5,283 bases of DNA from assembly GCA_022706885.1 (NCBI GenBank), contig JAKJBR010000059.1, positions 1 to 5,283 of the forward strand, written 5' to 3'. A model generated the notes under the pieces. It saw nothing but the letters and a program-made list of their open reading frames with translations, did no database searches and was not told where the DNA came from. Source of the stretch: DUPQ01 sp022706885. Its GTDB lineage: Bacteria; Bacillota; Clostridia; DUPQ01. Of the stretch, positions 1-5,283 are shown piece after piece (the stretch's first letter is position 1; the number at the start of each line of letters is the position of its first letter). The position numbers and the translations under genes were made by a program.

Positions 1-431
1 GTGGCCAGTAAACTTTCAAAAATATCTATTACTTTTTCATCTTTTAAAATTTCATTTGTGGAAGTGGTATAAACCGATAGGGCTTTCTGCTGATTTTTTA
101 CAAGAGTATCTCTCGGTATGCTCATTGCGGATACTTTTCCGTTCTCGGAATCTATGTTGAACAGTATTATGGCATCGGTATCATATCCTTTTACATCGGT
201 AACAAAAAGTAAAATATTGAAAGGCTGCTGTTTAGTTTCAATATATCTGTCCAGCCAGTCGGGATTTTCTTTGACTGTGTTATCGGTAATTGATGTCGTG
301 TTACTATTGTCCACAACGGCATCCACTCTCTGTTGTTTTACATTGATAAGAATGACGGAAATCATACCCGCTATTACTAATATAATAAACATCGCAGTTG
401 CGAATGTTGAAAGAAATCTTTTTGGTATCAT
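1..431 (-). CDS. LCP (LytR-CpsA-Psr) family cell-wall protein, N-terminal part, cut by window edge
   Basis: The minus-strand frame is open from an ATG at 431-429 to the window edge: 143 complete codons, no stop. A perfect AAGGAGG lies at 436-442, 4 nt before the ATG, which fixes the start. Residues 1-5 carry K and R; residues about 11-31 form one hydrophobic segment (FATAMFIILVIAGMISVILI), so a type II membrane anchor with the rest outside is expected. A polar linker (about 32-68) leads to an LCP-domain start: FNILLFVTD (71-79), TDAIILFNID (85-94) and KVSAMSIPRDT (99-109). In LCP proteins the SIPRD arginine and the upstream aspartates bind the polyprenyl-pyrophosphate substrate and metal; the family transfers wall teichoic acid, capsule or other glycopolymers to peptidoglycan. 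The loop before TDAIIL is short and lacks the usual arginine of the RSD motif, so this is a divergent member. The catalytic C-terminal half lies outside the window. It has its own predicted promoter and is not clearly part of the gltX unit. Confidence 0.85.
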   Translation of the reverse strand, partial: MIPKRFLSTFATAMFIILVIAGMISVILINVKQQRVDAVVDNSNTTSITDNTVKENPDWLDRYIETKQQPFNILLFVTDVKGYDTDAIILFNIDSENGKVSAMSIPRDTLVKNQQKALSVYTTSTNEILKDEKVIDIFESLLA

Positions 432-462
432 GTTGCCTCCTTGTCCAGTTACAACGGTATGT

Positions 463-491
463 ATTTTACATTAATATCCTTATGTTGTAAA
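463..491 (-). promoter_or_regulatory. Predicted sigma-A-type promoter of the LCP gene
   Basis: Read on the minus strand, TTTACA (491-486) is followed after 17 nt by TAAAAT (468-463). Each box matches 5 of 6 consensus positions. Transcription would begin near 456, giving a leader of about 25 nt before the ATG at 431. This is too short for a riboswitch or T-box. It suggests the LCP gene can be transcribed independently of the upstream recombinase. The prediction rests on sequence match only. Confidence 0.55.
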
Positions 492-503
492 GTAGTGTAA
501 AAT
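463..503. repeat. Inverted 8-mer plus extra TGTAAA copy overlapping the LCP promoter
   Basis: On the plus strand ATTTTACA (463-470) and TGTAAAAT (496-503) form a perfect 8-bp inverted repeat. A further TGTAAA lies at 486-491. The core hexamer thus occurs three times (465-470 inverted, 486-491 and 496-501 direct), with centres 21 and 10 bp apart. The copies overlap the -10 box, coincide with the -35 box, and sit just upstream of it. This may be an operator or only an effect of AT-rich sequence. Confidence 0.35.
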
Positions 504-568
504 TCAATACTCCACCGCTATACCATACAAATTAAACGTTAATCTTCACACTAAGGTTCAAAACCCTG

Positions 569-1531
569 TTATTTTTCCTTTTTGTAATCCGCCAGAGGAT
601 TCTTCTTTGTGGCACTTCTTAACTGCTCATCGTCAAGATGGGTATAAATCTCCGTTGTCGCTATACTTTCATGACCCAATATACGCTGCAGAGCCCTTAT
701 ATCCACATCACCGTGCTTATACATCAGAGTGGCTGCGGTGTGTCTCAGTTTGTGTGCCGAATATTTGGTAGTATCTATACCGGCATTGGACAGTTGTTTT
801 TTAACTATTACATGAACGGTTTTTCTGCTTATTCTCGTATAACGTTCGCTTAAAAACATTGCATTCTTGTCAACGGCTTTATCATTGGGACGTACGGCCA
901 TATACTCATTTATGGCATTTCTGCAAGCGTCGTTGAGATATATAGTTCTTTCTTTATTTCCTTTACCGGATATTTTAATTGTATCATCCCTGTAATCGGT
1001 TATATTTATCCCTACAAGTTCCGATATTCTTATACCGCAGTTAAGCAAAAGAGTTAACATGGCAAAGTCTCTTTTCTCATGACGGCTTTCCACATTGTCT
1101 AAAAGCTTGGTGCTTTCTTCCAAGTTGAGATAGCGGGGAAGACCCTTTTTATGTTTCGGGGTTTCCAGTTCCAATGCGGGATTGTTGTTTATAAGTTTTA
1201 CCTTGGAAAAAAGGTATTTATAAAAGGATTTGAGTGAAGCTACTTTTCTTGCTCGGGTTTTAGAGGAAGCACCTCTGTTTCTTGAAAGAAAAGTCATATA
1301 CGCATAAAAGTCCGATAGTGTGAGTTTTTCTAAAACTCTTACATCCATGTCTTTAACGGTAATCTCGTCAAATTCTTCTTTTGCATTGAATTTCAGTATT
1401 TTAACAAACCGAAGAAACATTCTGATATCGTAATAATATTCATTTACAGTCTGCGGTGACCTGTTTTGTATTGTTTCAAGATATGATAAAAAATCTCTGC
1501 TATAATCGGGAAGATCCTCATATTTAAGCAT
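569..1531 (-). CDS. Xer-type tyrosine recombinase (XerC/XerD-like)
   Basis: This 320-residue protein has the usual length and two-domain plan of XerC/XerD. The N-terminal SAM-like DNA-binding domain is about residues 9-112 (RSPQTVNEYYYDIRMF at 24-39; RKVASLKSFYKYL at 95-107). The C-terminal catalytic domain is about 130-310. The full active-site set is visible: R168 in NCGIRISELVGI, K190 in SGKGNKER, H260 and R263 in HKLRHTAA, H287 in LGHESIATTE, and the nucleophile Y296 in IYTH. It should cleave and rejoin DNA through a 3'-phosphotyrosine; chromosome-dimer resolution at dif is the known role of Xer proteins, but here that is inference, because integrases of mobile elements share the fold. 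There are no phage or transposon genes around it, and it lies downstream of gltX, overlapping it by 8 nt, which favours a resident chromosomal enzyme. XerC, XerD and stand-alone XerA types cannot be told apart from sequence alone here. Confidence 0.93.
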   Translation of the reverse strand: MLKYEDLPDYSRDFLSYLETIQNRSPQTVNEYYYDIRMFLRFVKILKFNAKEEFDEITVKDMDVRVLEKLTLSDFYAYMTFLSRNRGASSKTRARKVASLKSFYKYLFSKVKLINNNPALELETPKHKKGLPRYLNLEESTKLLDNVESRHEKRDFAMLTLLLNCGIRISELVGINITDYRDDTIKISGKGNKERTIYLNDACRNAINEYMAVRPNDKAVDKNAMFLSERYTRISRKTVHVIVKKQLSNAGIDTTKYSAHKLRHTAATLMYKHGDVDIRALQRILGHESIATTEIYTHLDDEQLRSATKKNPLADYKKEK

Positions 1532-2987
1532 CTGTCTTCTCCAATTGCTTAATTGCTTTATCTATTCTTTTAAGCGTTTCCTGTTTACCCAGCACATCGG
1601 CTATTTCCACGGCCCCGCCTGCGGTTACAAGCTGACCGCTTAAAGCAATTCTTGCAGGCCACATCACCAGTCCATTTTTAACACCCAACTCCTGTGCTGT
1701 GGAGGTAAACATTAAATAAACTGACTCATGATTGAAAGTGTCCATTTTATGGATTTTGTCCTTTATTATCGGAAGAATCCTTTTTGCTTGATTTATATCG
1801 CATTTACTTTTTTCATTGTTGTAAAGACTTATATCAATAGGTTTTGCTTTCTTCAAAAACTTAACCATATCGGGAATCTCATTCAGAACTTCCACACGCT
1901 TATGAATCATGGAACAAATTTTGGTTCTGTCGAAAGTATCGGGCAATGCTTTATCTATCCACGGTGAAGCTATTTCTACAAATTCTTCAGGAGTCTTTCT
2001 TCTTATATATTCACCGTTCATCCATTTTAATTTATCGGTATCGTACACCGAGGAAGATTTGCTTATGCCTTTTATATCAAATACCTTTTCCAGTTCCGAT
2101 AATGTGTAGAATTCCTGTTCCGTCCCGCTGCTCCAGCCCAAAAGTACAATAAAGTTGACAACCGCTTCGGGCAGATATCCCGCTTTTATAAGGTCGGAAA
2201 AGTATGCATCTCCGCTTCGCTTGGACAGCTTTCCGCCGCCCAGTTTTTCCACCAGGGGAAGATGCACGAAAATGGGAGGTTCCCATCCGAAAGCCTCATA
2301 CAGAAGCACATACTTCGGGGTTGACGTAATATATTCACTGCCCCTTACCACATGCGATATCTTCATCAGATGATCATCTATTACATTAGCGAAATTATAT
2401 GTGGGGAAGCCGTCGGATTTGATAAGTATCTGATCTTCCAGTACATCATTGTTAAAAGTAATATCCCCGTATACCGCATCGTTGTATGTGGTTTCACCTG
2501 TATCGGGCATTAACTGCCGTATGACATACGGCTCTTCTGCTTTCAGTCTTCTTTGAATTTCCTCTTTTGAAAGGTTAAGACAATGTCTGTCATATTTATT
2601 CTGCACTTTAGCCTTTTCCGCTTTTTTTCTTAATTCATCCAGTCTCTCTTCGGAGCAGAAGCAGTAATAGGCTTTTCCTTTTTCAATAAGCTGTTTTGCA
2701 TAGGGAAGATAAAGATGCTTTCTTTCCGATTGAACATAAGGACCGTATTCTCCTCCGATGTCGGGACCTTCATCATGTTTTATACCTACAATCTTAAGAG
2801 TATCGTATATTACATCCACGGCACCTTCGACATATCTCTTCTGGTCGGTGTCTTCTATTCTGAGTATGAATTTTCCGTTTTTTACCTTGGCTATCAGGTA
2901 CTCGTAAAGAGCCGAGCGTAAATTACCTATATGGACAAATCCGGTGGGTGACGGTGCATATCTTGTTCTTACTTCATTGTGACTCAT
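1524..2987 (-). CDS. gltX: Glutamyl-tRNA synthetase
   Basis: This 487-residue class I aminoacyl-tRNA synthetase charges tRNA-Glu with glutamate in the cytoplasm. The length is typical of bacterial GluRS. The HIGH signature is HIGN at residues 19-22 within APSPTGFVHIGNLRSAL. The KMSKS signature is KLSKR at 253-257, the usual GluRS form. Other family blocks are ILRIEDTD (41-48), NFANVIDDHLM (198-208), HVVRGSEYI (212-220) and WMNGEYIRR (322-330). The C-terminal third is the helical anticodon-binding region, including MWPARIALSGQ (442-452). A C-x-C at 109/111 and C136 match the GluRS zinc-binding insertion, but the usual fourth ligand position (138) is Asn. AAGGAG at 2995-3000 lies 7 nt before the ATG. 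If the organism lacks GlnRS, as most low-GC Gram-positives do, the enzyme may also charge tRNA-Gln for GatCAB; this cannot be judged here. The predicted leader is about 25 nt, too short for a T-box. Confidence 0.97.
   Translation of the reverse strand: MSHNEVRTRYAPSPTGFVHIGNLRSALYEYLIAKVKNGKFILRIEDTDQKRYVEGAVDVIYDTLKIVGIKHDEGPDIGGEYGPYVQSERKHLYLPYAKQLIEKGKAYYCFCSEERLDELRKKAEKAKVQNKYDRHCLNLSKEEIQRRLKAEEPYVIRQLMPDTGETTYNDAVYGDITFNNDVLEDQILIKSDGFPTYNFANVIDDHLMKISHVVRGSEYITSTPKYVLLYEAFGWEPPIFVHLPLVEKLGGGKLSKRSGDAYFSDLIKAGYLPEAVVNFIVLLGWSSGTEQEFYTLSELEKVFDIKGISKSSSVYDTDKLKWMNGEYIRRKTPEEFVEIASPWIDKALPDTFDRTKICSMIHKRVEVLNEIPDMVKFLKKAKPIDISLYNNEKSKCDINQAKRILPIIKDKIHKMDTFNHESVYLMFTSTAQELGVKNGLVMWPARIALSGQLVTAGGAVEIADVLGKQETLKRIDKAIKQLEKTDA
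1536..1542 (-). promoter_or_regulatory. Ribosome binding site of the recombinase, inside gltX
   Basis: On the minus strand GGAGAAG occupies 1542-1536, with its GGAG core 7 nt before the recombinase ATG at 1531. It lies within the last codons of gltX, whose TAA is at 1526-1524. Ribosomes finishing gltX therefore stop just past the new start, the arrangement expected for coupled translation. It supports the ATG at 1531 as the true start. Confidence 0.7.
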
Positions 2988-3018
2988 TTAAAAACTCCTT
3001 GAATATTTCTTCTCCATA

Positions 3019-3046
3019 ATTATATCATTATGTCGGATTTATACAA
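3019..3046 (-). promoter_or_regulatory. Predicted sigma-A-type promoter of gltX
   Basis: On the minus strand TTGTAT (3046-3041, 4 of 6 matches to TTGACA) is followed after 16 nt by a perfect TATAAT (3024-3019). Transcription would start near 3012, about 25 nt before the gltX ATG. It likely drives gltX together with the recombinase, since no separate promoter is needed for the overlapping downstream gene. Confidence 0.6.
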
Positions 3047-3054
3047 TAAATTAC

Positions 3055-3083
3055 CTGTCATATTTCCCGTATGCATGTATAAT
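3055..3083 (+). promoter_or_regulatory. Predicted sigma-A-type promoter of the ASKHA protein and cyclo-ligase pair
   Basis: CTGTCA (3055-3060, 4 of 6 matches to TTGACA) is followed after 17 nt by a perfect TATAAT (3078-3083). The start would lie near 3090, leaving a leader of about 35 nt that includes AGGAG at 3114-3118. This leader is too short for a cobalamin or THF riboswitch. The -35 box lies 8 bp from that of the divergent gltX promoter. Confidence 0.6.
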
Positions 3084-3124
3084 AGAGGGCAGAGGATTAA
3101 TTATCATTACCACAGGAGATACTT

Positions 3125-4675
3125 ATGACCGTAAAAATACTAACCGATAACAAATCATACGAATTCGATACTCGGAATCTTAAACATCCGAACATATACT
3201 CGCTTATAAAAAGCATTCCGGAAATTGACTTTTCCGCTCCCTGCGGAGGAGGGAAGAGATGCGGGAAGTGCAAAATAAGGCTTCTTAATGATAATACGGG
3301 TATATCCGAGGAAGAAAGGCGTTTTTTAACAAAAGAAGAGATATCCGATAATATACGTTTAGCATGTTTTGTTGCGCTTTCCGACGGACAGGTGGTAGAT
3401 TTGAGAGAAACCGAATCATTACAATCCATCATGACCGAAGACAGACTGTCACATGATAATATTACCGTCAATTCCATAACCGATAGGGGATACGGTGTTG
3501 CCGTAGACATCGGTACCACAACATTGGCCGCTTCTTTATACGACCTCAAGACCGCCAAGAGATTATCCGTTACTTCGGACGTAAACAGACAGGGAAGATT
3601 CGGTGCGGATGTAATATCGCGTATTCAGTTCGCTTCGTCAAAAGAGAATCTTTTGCTTATGCAGGATACCGTTCTTACTCAGGTCAACCGTATGATTTTA
3701 AGATTGTGTAAGCAGTCCGCAATAAACTGTAAAGATATTTATGTTGTAGCGGTTTCCGGCAATACCACCATGCAACATATTTTCATGGGATTGGATCCGA
3801 CCGGTATCGGAGTGGCACCGTTTACACCCGTTACTCTGGATACTCATATATTCGATACCGATGCTCCCGAACTCAAGTGGGATGTAAAGATAAATAAAAA
3901 GGGAAAGATTGTTGTTTGTGCAAGTATTGCAAGTTATGTGGGTGCGGATATTCTGACAGGCATACTGGCAACAGGTATACATAAAGCTGATAAACCGTGT
4001 ATATTACTGGATATAGGCACAAACGGTGAGATTGTATTAGGTTCAAAGGATGGAATATTCAGCTGTGCCACGGCTGCAGGTCCGGCATTTGAAGGAGCCA
4101 ATATTTCCTGCGGTGTTGCCGGGATTGAGGGTGCAATCAATACCGTAAGCTATGATGATGCAAACAAATTCACTACGATAGGTAATAAAAAGCCTATCGG
4201 CATATGCGGTTCGGGACTAATTGACGCCGTATATTCCATGCTTAAAAACGGTATAATCGAGGACTCGGGCTATATGGAGTCAGAGGAATTCAAGATTACC
4301 GACAATGTAATACTGACACAAAAAGATATCAGGGAAGTGCAGAATGCAAAGGCCGCCATCGCTGCGGGATTGAAAATACTCATAAGAAGATCAGGATATA
4401 AATATTCAGAAATAGATAAATTATATCTGGCCGGAGGTTTCGGAACCGTTATGAATGTGGAAAGTTCCACGGGAATAGGTCTTATTCCTGCCGAACTTAA
4501 AGATAAAGTAATACCTGCGGGTAACACATCTTTAGCCGGTACATCCATGCTTCTTCTGGATAAGGCAAATATCGACACAATAGATTCCATACGTAAAATG
4601 ACACAATACATAGAACTCAGTCAGGATAACGAGTTTACCGAGGAGTATGTGGACAACATGTTTTTTGAGGTTTGA
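3125..4675 (+). CDS. 2Fe-2S/ASKHA-domain protein, RACo-like (DUF4445), probable ATP-dependent corrinoid activator
   Basis: This 516-residue soluble protein joins a plant-type ferredoxin domain to an ATPase of the ASKHA (acetate kinase/Hsp70/actin) fold. Cys40, Cys46, Cys49 and Cys81 (C-x5-C-x2-C-x31-C) match the ligand pattern of a 2Fe-2S cluster. ASKHA motifs follow in order: phosphate-1 VDIGTTTLAASLYD (127-140), the family block SGNTTMQHIFMGLDP (211-225), phosphate-2 LLDIGTNGEIVLG (294-306), AAGPAFEGANISCG (317-330), ICGSGLIDAVYSML (360-373) and the adenosine motif YLAGGFG (434-440). The characterised relative, RACo of Carboxydothermus, uses ATP hydrolysis to drive reduction of Co(II) corrinoid to active Co(I) in methyltransfer systems. 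That role here is inferred from architecture. No corrinoid protein or methyltransferase is present in the window; a folate-linked target such as a MetH-type methionine synthase is possible. The protein is shorter than RACo (about 630 residues), mainly because little linker separates Cys81 from the ATPase. The ATG at 3125 has AGGAG 6 nt upstream. The cyclo-ligase gene follows 9 nt after the stop. Confidence 0.92.
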   Translation: MTVKILTDNKSYEFDTRNLKHPNIYSLIKSIPEIDFSAPCGGGKRCGKCKIRLLNDNTGISEEERRFLTKEEISDNIRLACFVALSDGQVVDLRETESLQSIMTEDRLSHDNITVNSITDRGYGVAVDIGTTTLAASLYDLKTAKRLSVTSDVNRQGRFGADVISRIQFASSKENLLLMQDTVLTQVNRMILRLCKQSAINCKDIYVVAVSGNTTMQHIFMGLDPTGIGVAPFTPVTLDTHIFDTDAPELKWDVKINKKGKIVVCASIASYVGADILTGILATGIHKADKPCILLDIGTNGEIVLGSKDGIFSCATAAGPAFEGANISCGVAGIEGAINTVSYDDANKFTTIGNKKPIGICGSGLIDAVYSMLKNGIIEDSGYMESEEFKITDNVILTQKDIREVQNAKAAIAAGLKILIRRSGYKYSEIDKLYLAGGFGTVMNVESSTGIGLIPAELKDKVIPAGNTSLAGTSMLLLDKANIDTIDSIRKMTQYIELSQDNEFTEEYVDNMFFEV

Positions 4676-4687
4676 GAACATAAATTG
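4673..4687 (+). promoter_or_regulatory. Weak translation start region (TTG) of the cyclo-ligase gene
   Basis: The start codon is TTG at 4685-4687. The TGA of the preceding gene (4673-4675) is in the same frame, and the four codons from there to the start are GAA, CAT, AAA, TTG, so no other common start exists upstream of the conserved N-terminus. The nearest Shine-Dalgarno-like bases are GAGG at 4667-4670, 14 nt away, or GAG at 4674-4676. Neither is good, so translation probably depends on ribosomes terminating on the upstream gene. Confidence 0.45.
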
Positions 4688-5230
4688 CAGAACTTAACTT
4701 TTACAGACAAACAATCCCTAAGGAAATATATGACCGGGAAAAGAGAGGCTATGTCACCGGAACAGGTACGGCTTTACTCAAAGAATCTTTTTGATAAATT
4801 TCTCTTATCCGATTTAACAACATTTGAAAGCTATATGGTATATATACCCATAAAAAATGAGACAGACACATATTTGCTTATTGATTATCTTTTAAATACC
4901 GGTAAACAGGTATCGGTTCCTTATATTGATAAGAAAAATAAACTGGTTCCCGTATTGATTGAGAAAAATACGGTTTATGAAAAAGATACTTTCGGTATCA
5001 ATATACCCGAACAAATTCAGATTGTATCTCCCGATCTTTTGGATGTCATATTTGTTCCCGGTGTAGCTTTTGATATTTCAGGTAACAGAGTAGGGTACGG
5101 CAGAGGATATTATGACGCCTTTTTAAAAGACCTTCACTGTATAACCTGTGCCTGGTGCTACGATTTTCAGATTATAGATAAAATACCCGATGTCTCACCG
5201 GCTGATGTCAGAATAAAAAGGTTTTTATAA
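4685..5230 (+). CDS. 5-formyltetrahydrofolate cyclo-ligase (methenyl-THF synthetase)
   Basis: This 181-residue cytoplasmic enzyme converts 5-formyl-THF plus ATP to 5,10-methenyl-THF, returning an inhibitory folate side product to the one-carbon pool. Length matches the family (YgfA/Fau of E. coli, YqgN of B. subtilis, human MTHFS). Diagnostic parts are the N-terminal basic block SLRKYMTGKREAMS (11-24), YIPIKNETDT (53-62), FGINIPE (103-109), LDVIFVPGVAFD (119-130) and the nucleotide and folate-binding loop NRVGYGRGYYDAFL (134-147). The C-terminal DFQIIDKIP (160-168) matches the family's closing region. A TTG start at 4685 is preferred because the next in-frame ATG (codon 16, 4730-4732) would remove part of the conserved N-terminal helix. 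The gene lies 9 nt after the ASKHA protein and shares its frame, so the two are almost surely co-transcribed. No clear terminator follows. Confidence 0.94.
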   Translation: MQNLTFTDKQSLRKYMTGKREAMSPEQVRLYSKNLFDKFLLSDLTTFESYMVYIPIKNETDTYLLIDYLLNTGKQVSVPYIDKKNKLVPVLIEKNTVYEKDTFGINIPEQIQIVSPDLLDVIFVPGVAFDISGNRVGYGRGYYDAFLKDLHCITCAWCYDFQIIDKIPDVSPADVRIKRFL

Positions 5231-5283
5231 TCCTACTACTTGACGGAATATCGTGTCTCAAACTTAAGGTATATGTAAACAGC

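Noticed and set aside
118..474. Plus-strand open frame of 118 codons opposite the LCP gene.
   Set aside because: It is antisense to a frame with a membrane anchor, LCP motifs and a perfect ribosome binding site, and it has no Shine-Dalgarno or recognisable domain of its own.
553..567. Small hairpin just after the recombinase stop (AGGGTT / AACCTT on the minus strand).
   Set aside because: The stem is 6 bp with a G-T pair and is not followed by a run of T, so it does not qualify as an intrinsic terminator.
569..1531. Recombinase as the integrase of a mobile element.
   Set aside because: No phage, plasmid, transposon or attachment-site signals are nearby, base composition looks like the neighbours, and the gene is embedded with gltX; a resident Xer protein is the simpler reading.
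2988..3124. Possible T-box (gltX) or cobalamin/THF riboswitch in the divergent spacer.
   Set aside because: Predicted leaders are about 25 and 35 nt, and the whole spacer is 137 bp with AT-rich promoter boxes; there is no room for these structures and no T-box or B12-box sequence is visible.
3097..3558. Minus-strand open frame of 153 codons opposite the start of the ASKHA gene.
   Set aside because: It mirrors the conserved ferredoxin and first ASKHA motif region, has no recognisable domain, and would run through the divergent promoter region.
5213..5228. Perfect inverted repeat ATAAAAA-GG-TTTTTAT at the end of the cyclo-ligase gene, as a possible terminator.
   Set aside because: The stem is only A-T pairs with a 2-nt loop, lies inside coding sequence up to the stop codon, and has no following T-run; it would not form a stable intrinsic terminator.
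5254..5281. Possible dif site (Xer target) at the right edge, ending in TATGTAAAC.
   Set aside because: The right half matches the B. subtilis dif arm well (about 9 of 11), but the left half matches only about 3 of 11, so it is at most a half-site and probably chance in AT-rich sequence.
5231..5283. Start of a further gene: AAGG followed by ATG at 5273.
   Set aside because: The ATG is followed at once by TAA. TTGACG at 5240-5245 resembles a -35 box but no good -10 box lies at 16-18 nt.

Overview
The window looks like chromosomal DNA of a low-GC, Gram-positive anaerobe, most likely a member of the Clostridia. The grounds are the AT-rich composition, strong AAGGAG-type ribosome binding sites, an LCP-type cell-wall protein, and an ATP-dependent corrinoid-activator-like iron-sulfur protein of a kind common in anaerobes. 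The assignment is by overall character only; no rRNA or tRNA gene is present to fix it.

Layout: two gene groups diverge from a 137-bp spacer at 2988-3124. Leftward (minus strand) run gltX (glutamyl-tRNA synthetase), then a Xer-type tyrosine recombinase whose start overlaps the gltX stop by 8 nt. After another 137-bp spacer with its own predicted promoter comes the N-terminal part of an LCP (LytR-CpsA-Psr) family protein that runs off the left edge. Rightward (plus strand) run a 516-residue 2Fe-2S/ASKHA-domain protein of the RACo/DUF4445 type and, 9 nt after its stop, a 5-formyltetrahydrofolate cyclo-ligase that begins with TTG. The last 53 bases (5231-5283) hold no gene that can be supported.

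How the genes fit together: gltX and the recombinase appear to form one transcription unit, with the recombinase probably translationally coupled. The plus-strand pair suggests a small one-carbon/cobalamin unit. The cyclo-ligase returns 5-formyl-THF to the active folate pool, and the ASKHA protein would use ATP to re-reduce an inactivated corrinoid cofactor on a folate-linked methyltransferase. No corrinoid protein or methyltransferase lies in the window, so the partner is unknown. The two divergent promoters have -35 boxes only 8 bp apart and could be co-regulated.

No mobile element, CRISPR array, RNA gene, riboswitch or convincing intrinsic terminator was found. Most of the window is ordinary housekeeping sequence. 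The points most worth following are the orphan corrinoid activator next to a folate enzyme, the gltX-recombinase overlap, and a helically phased TGTAAA repeat in the LCP promoter.
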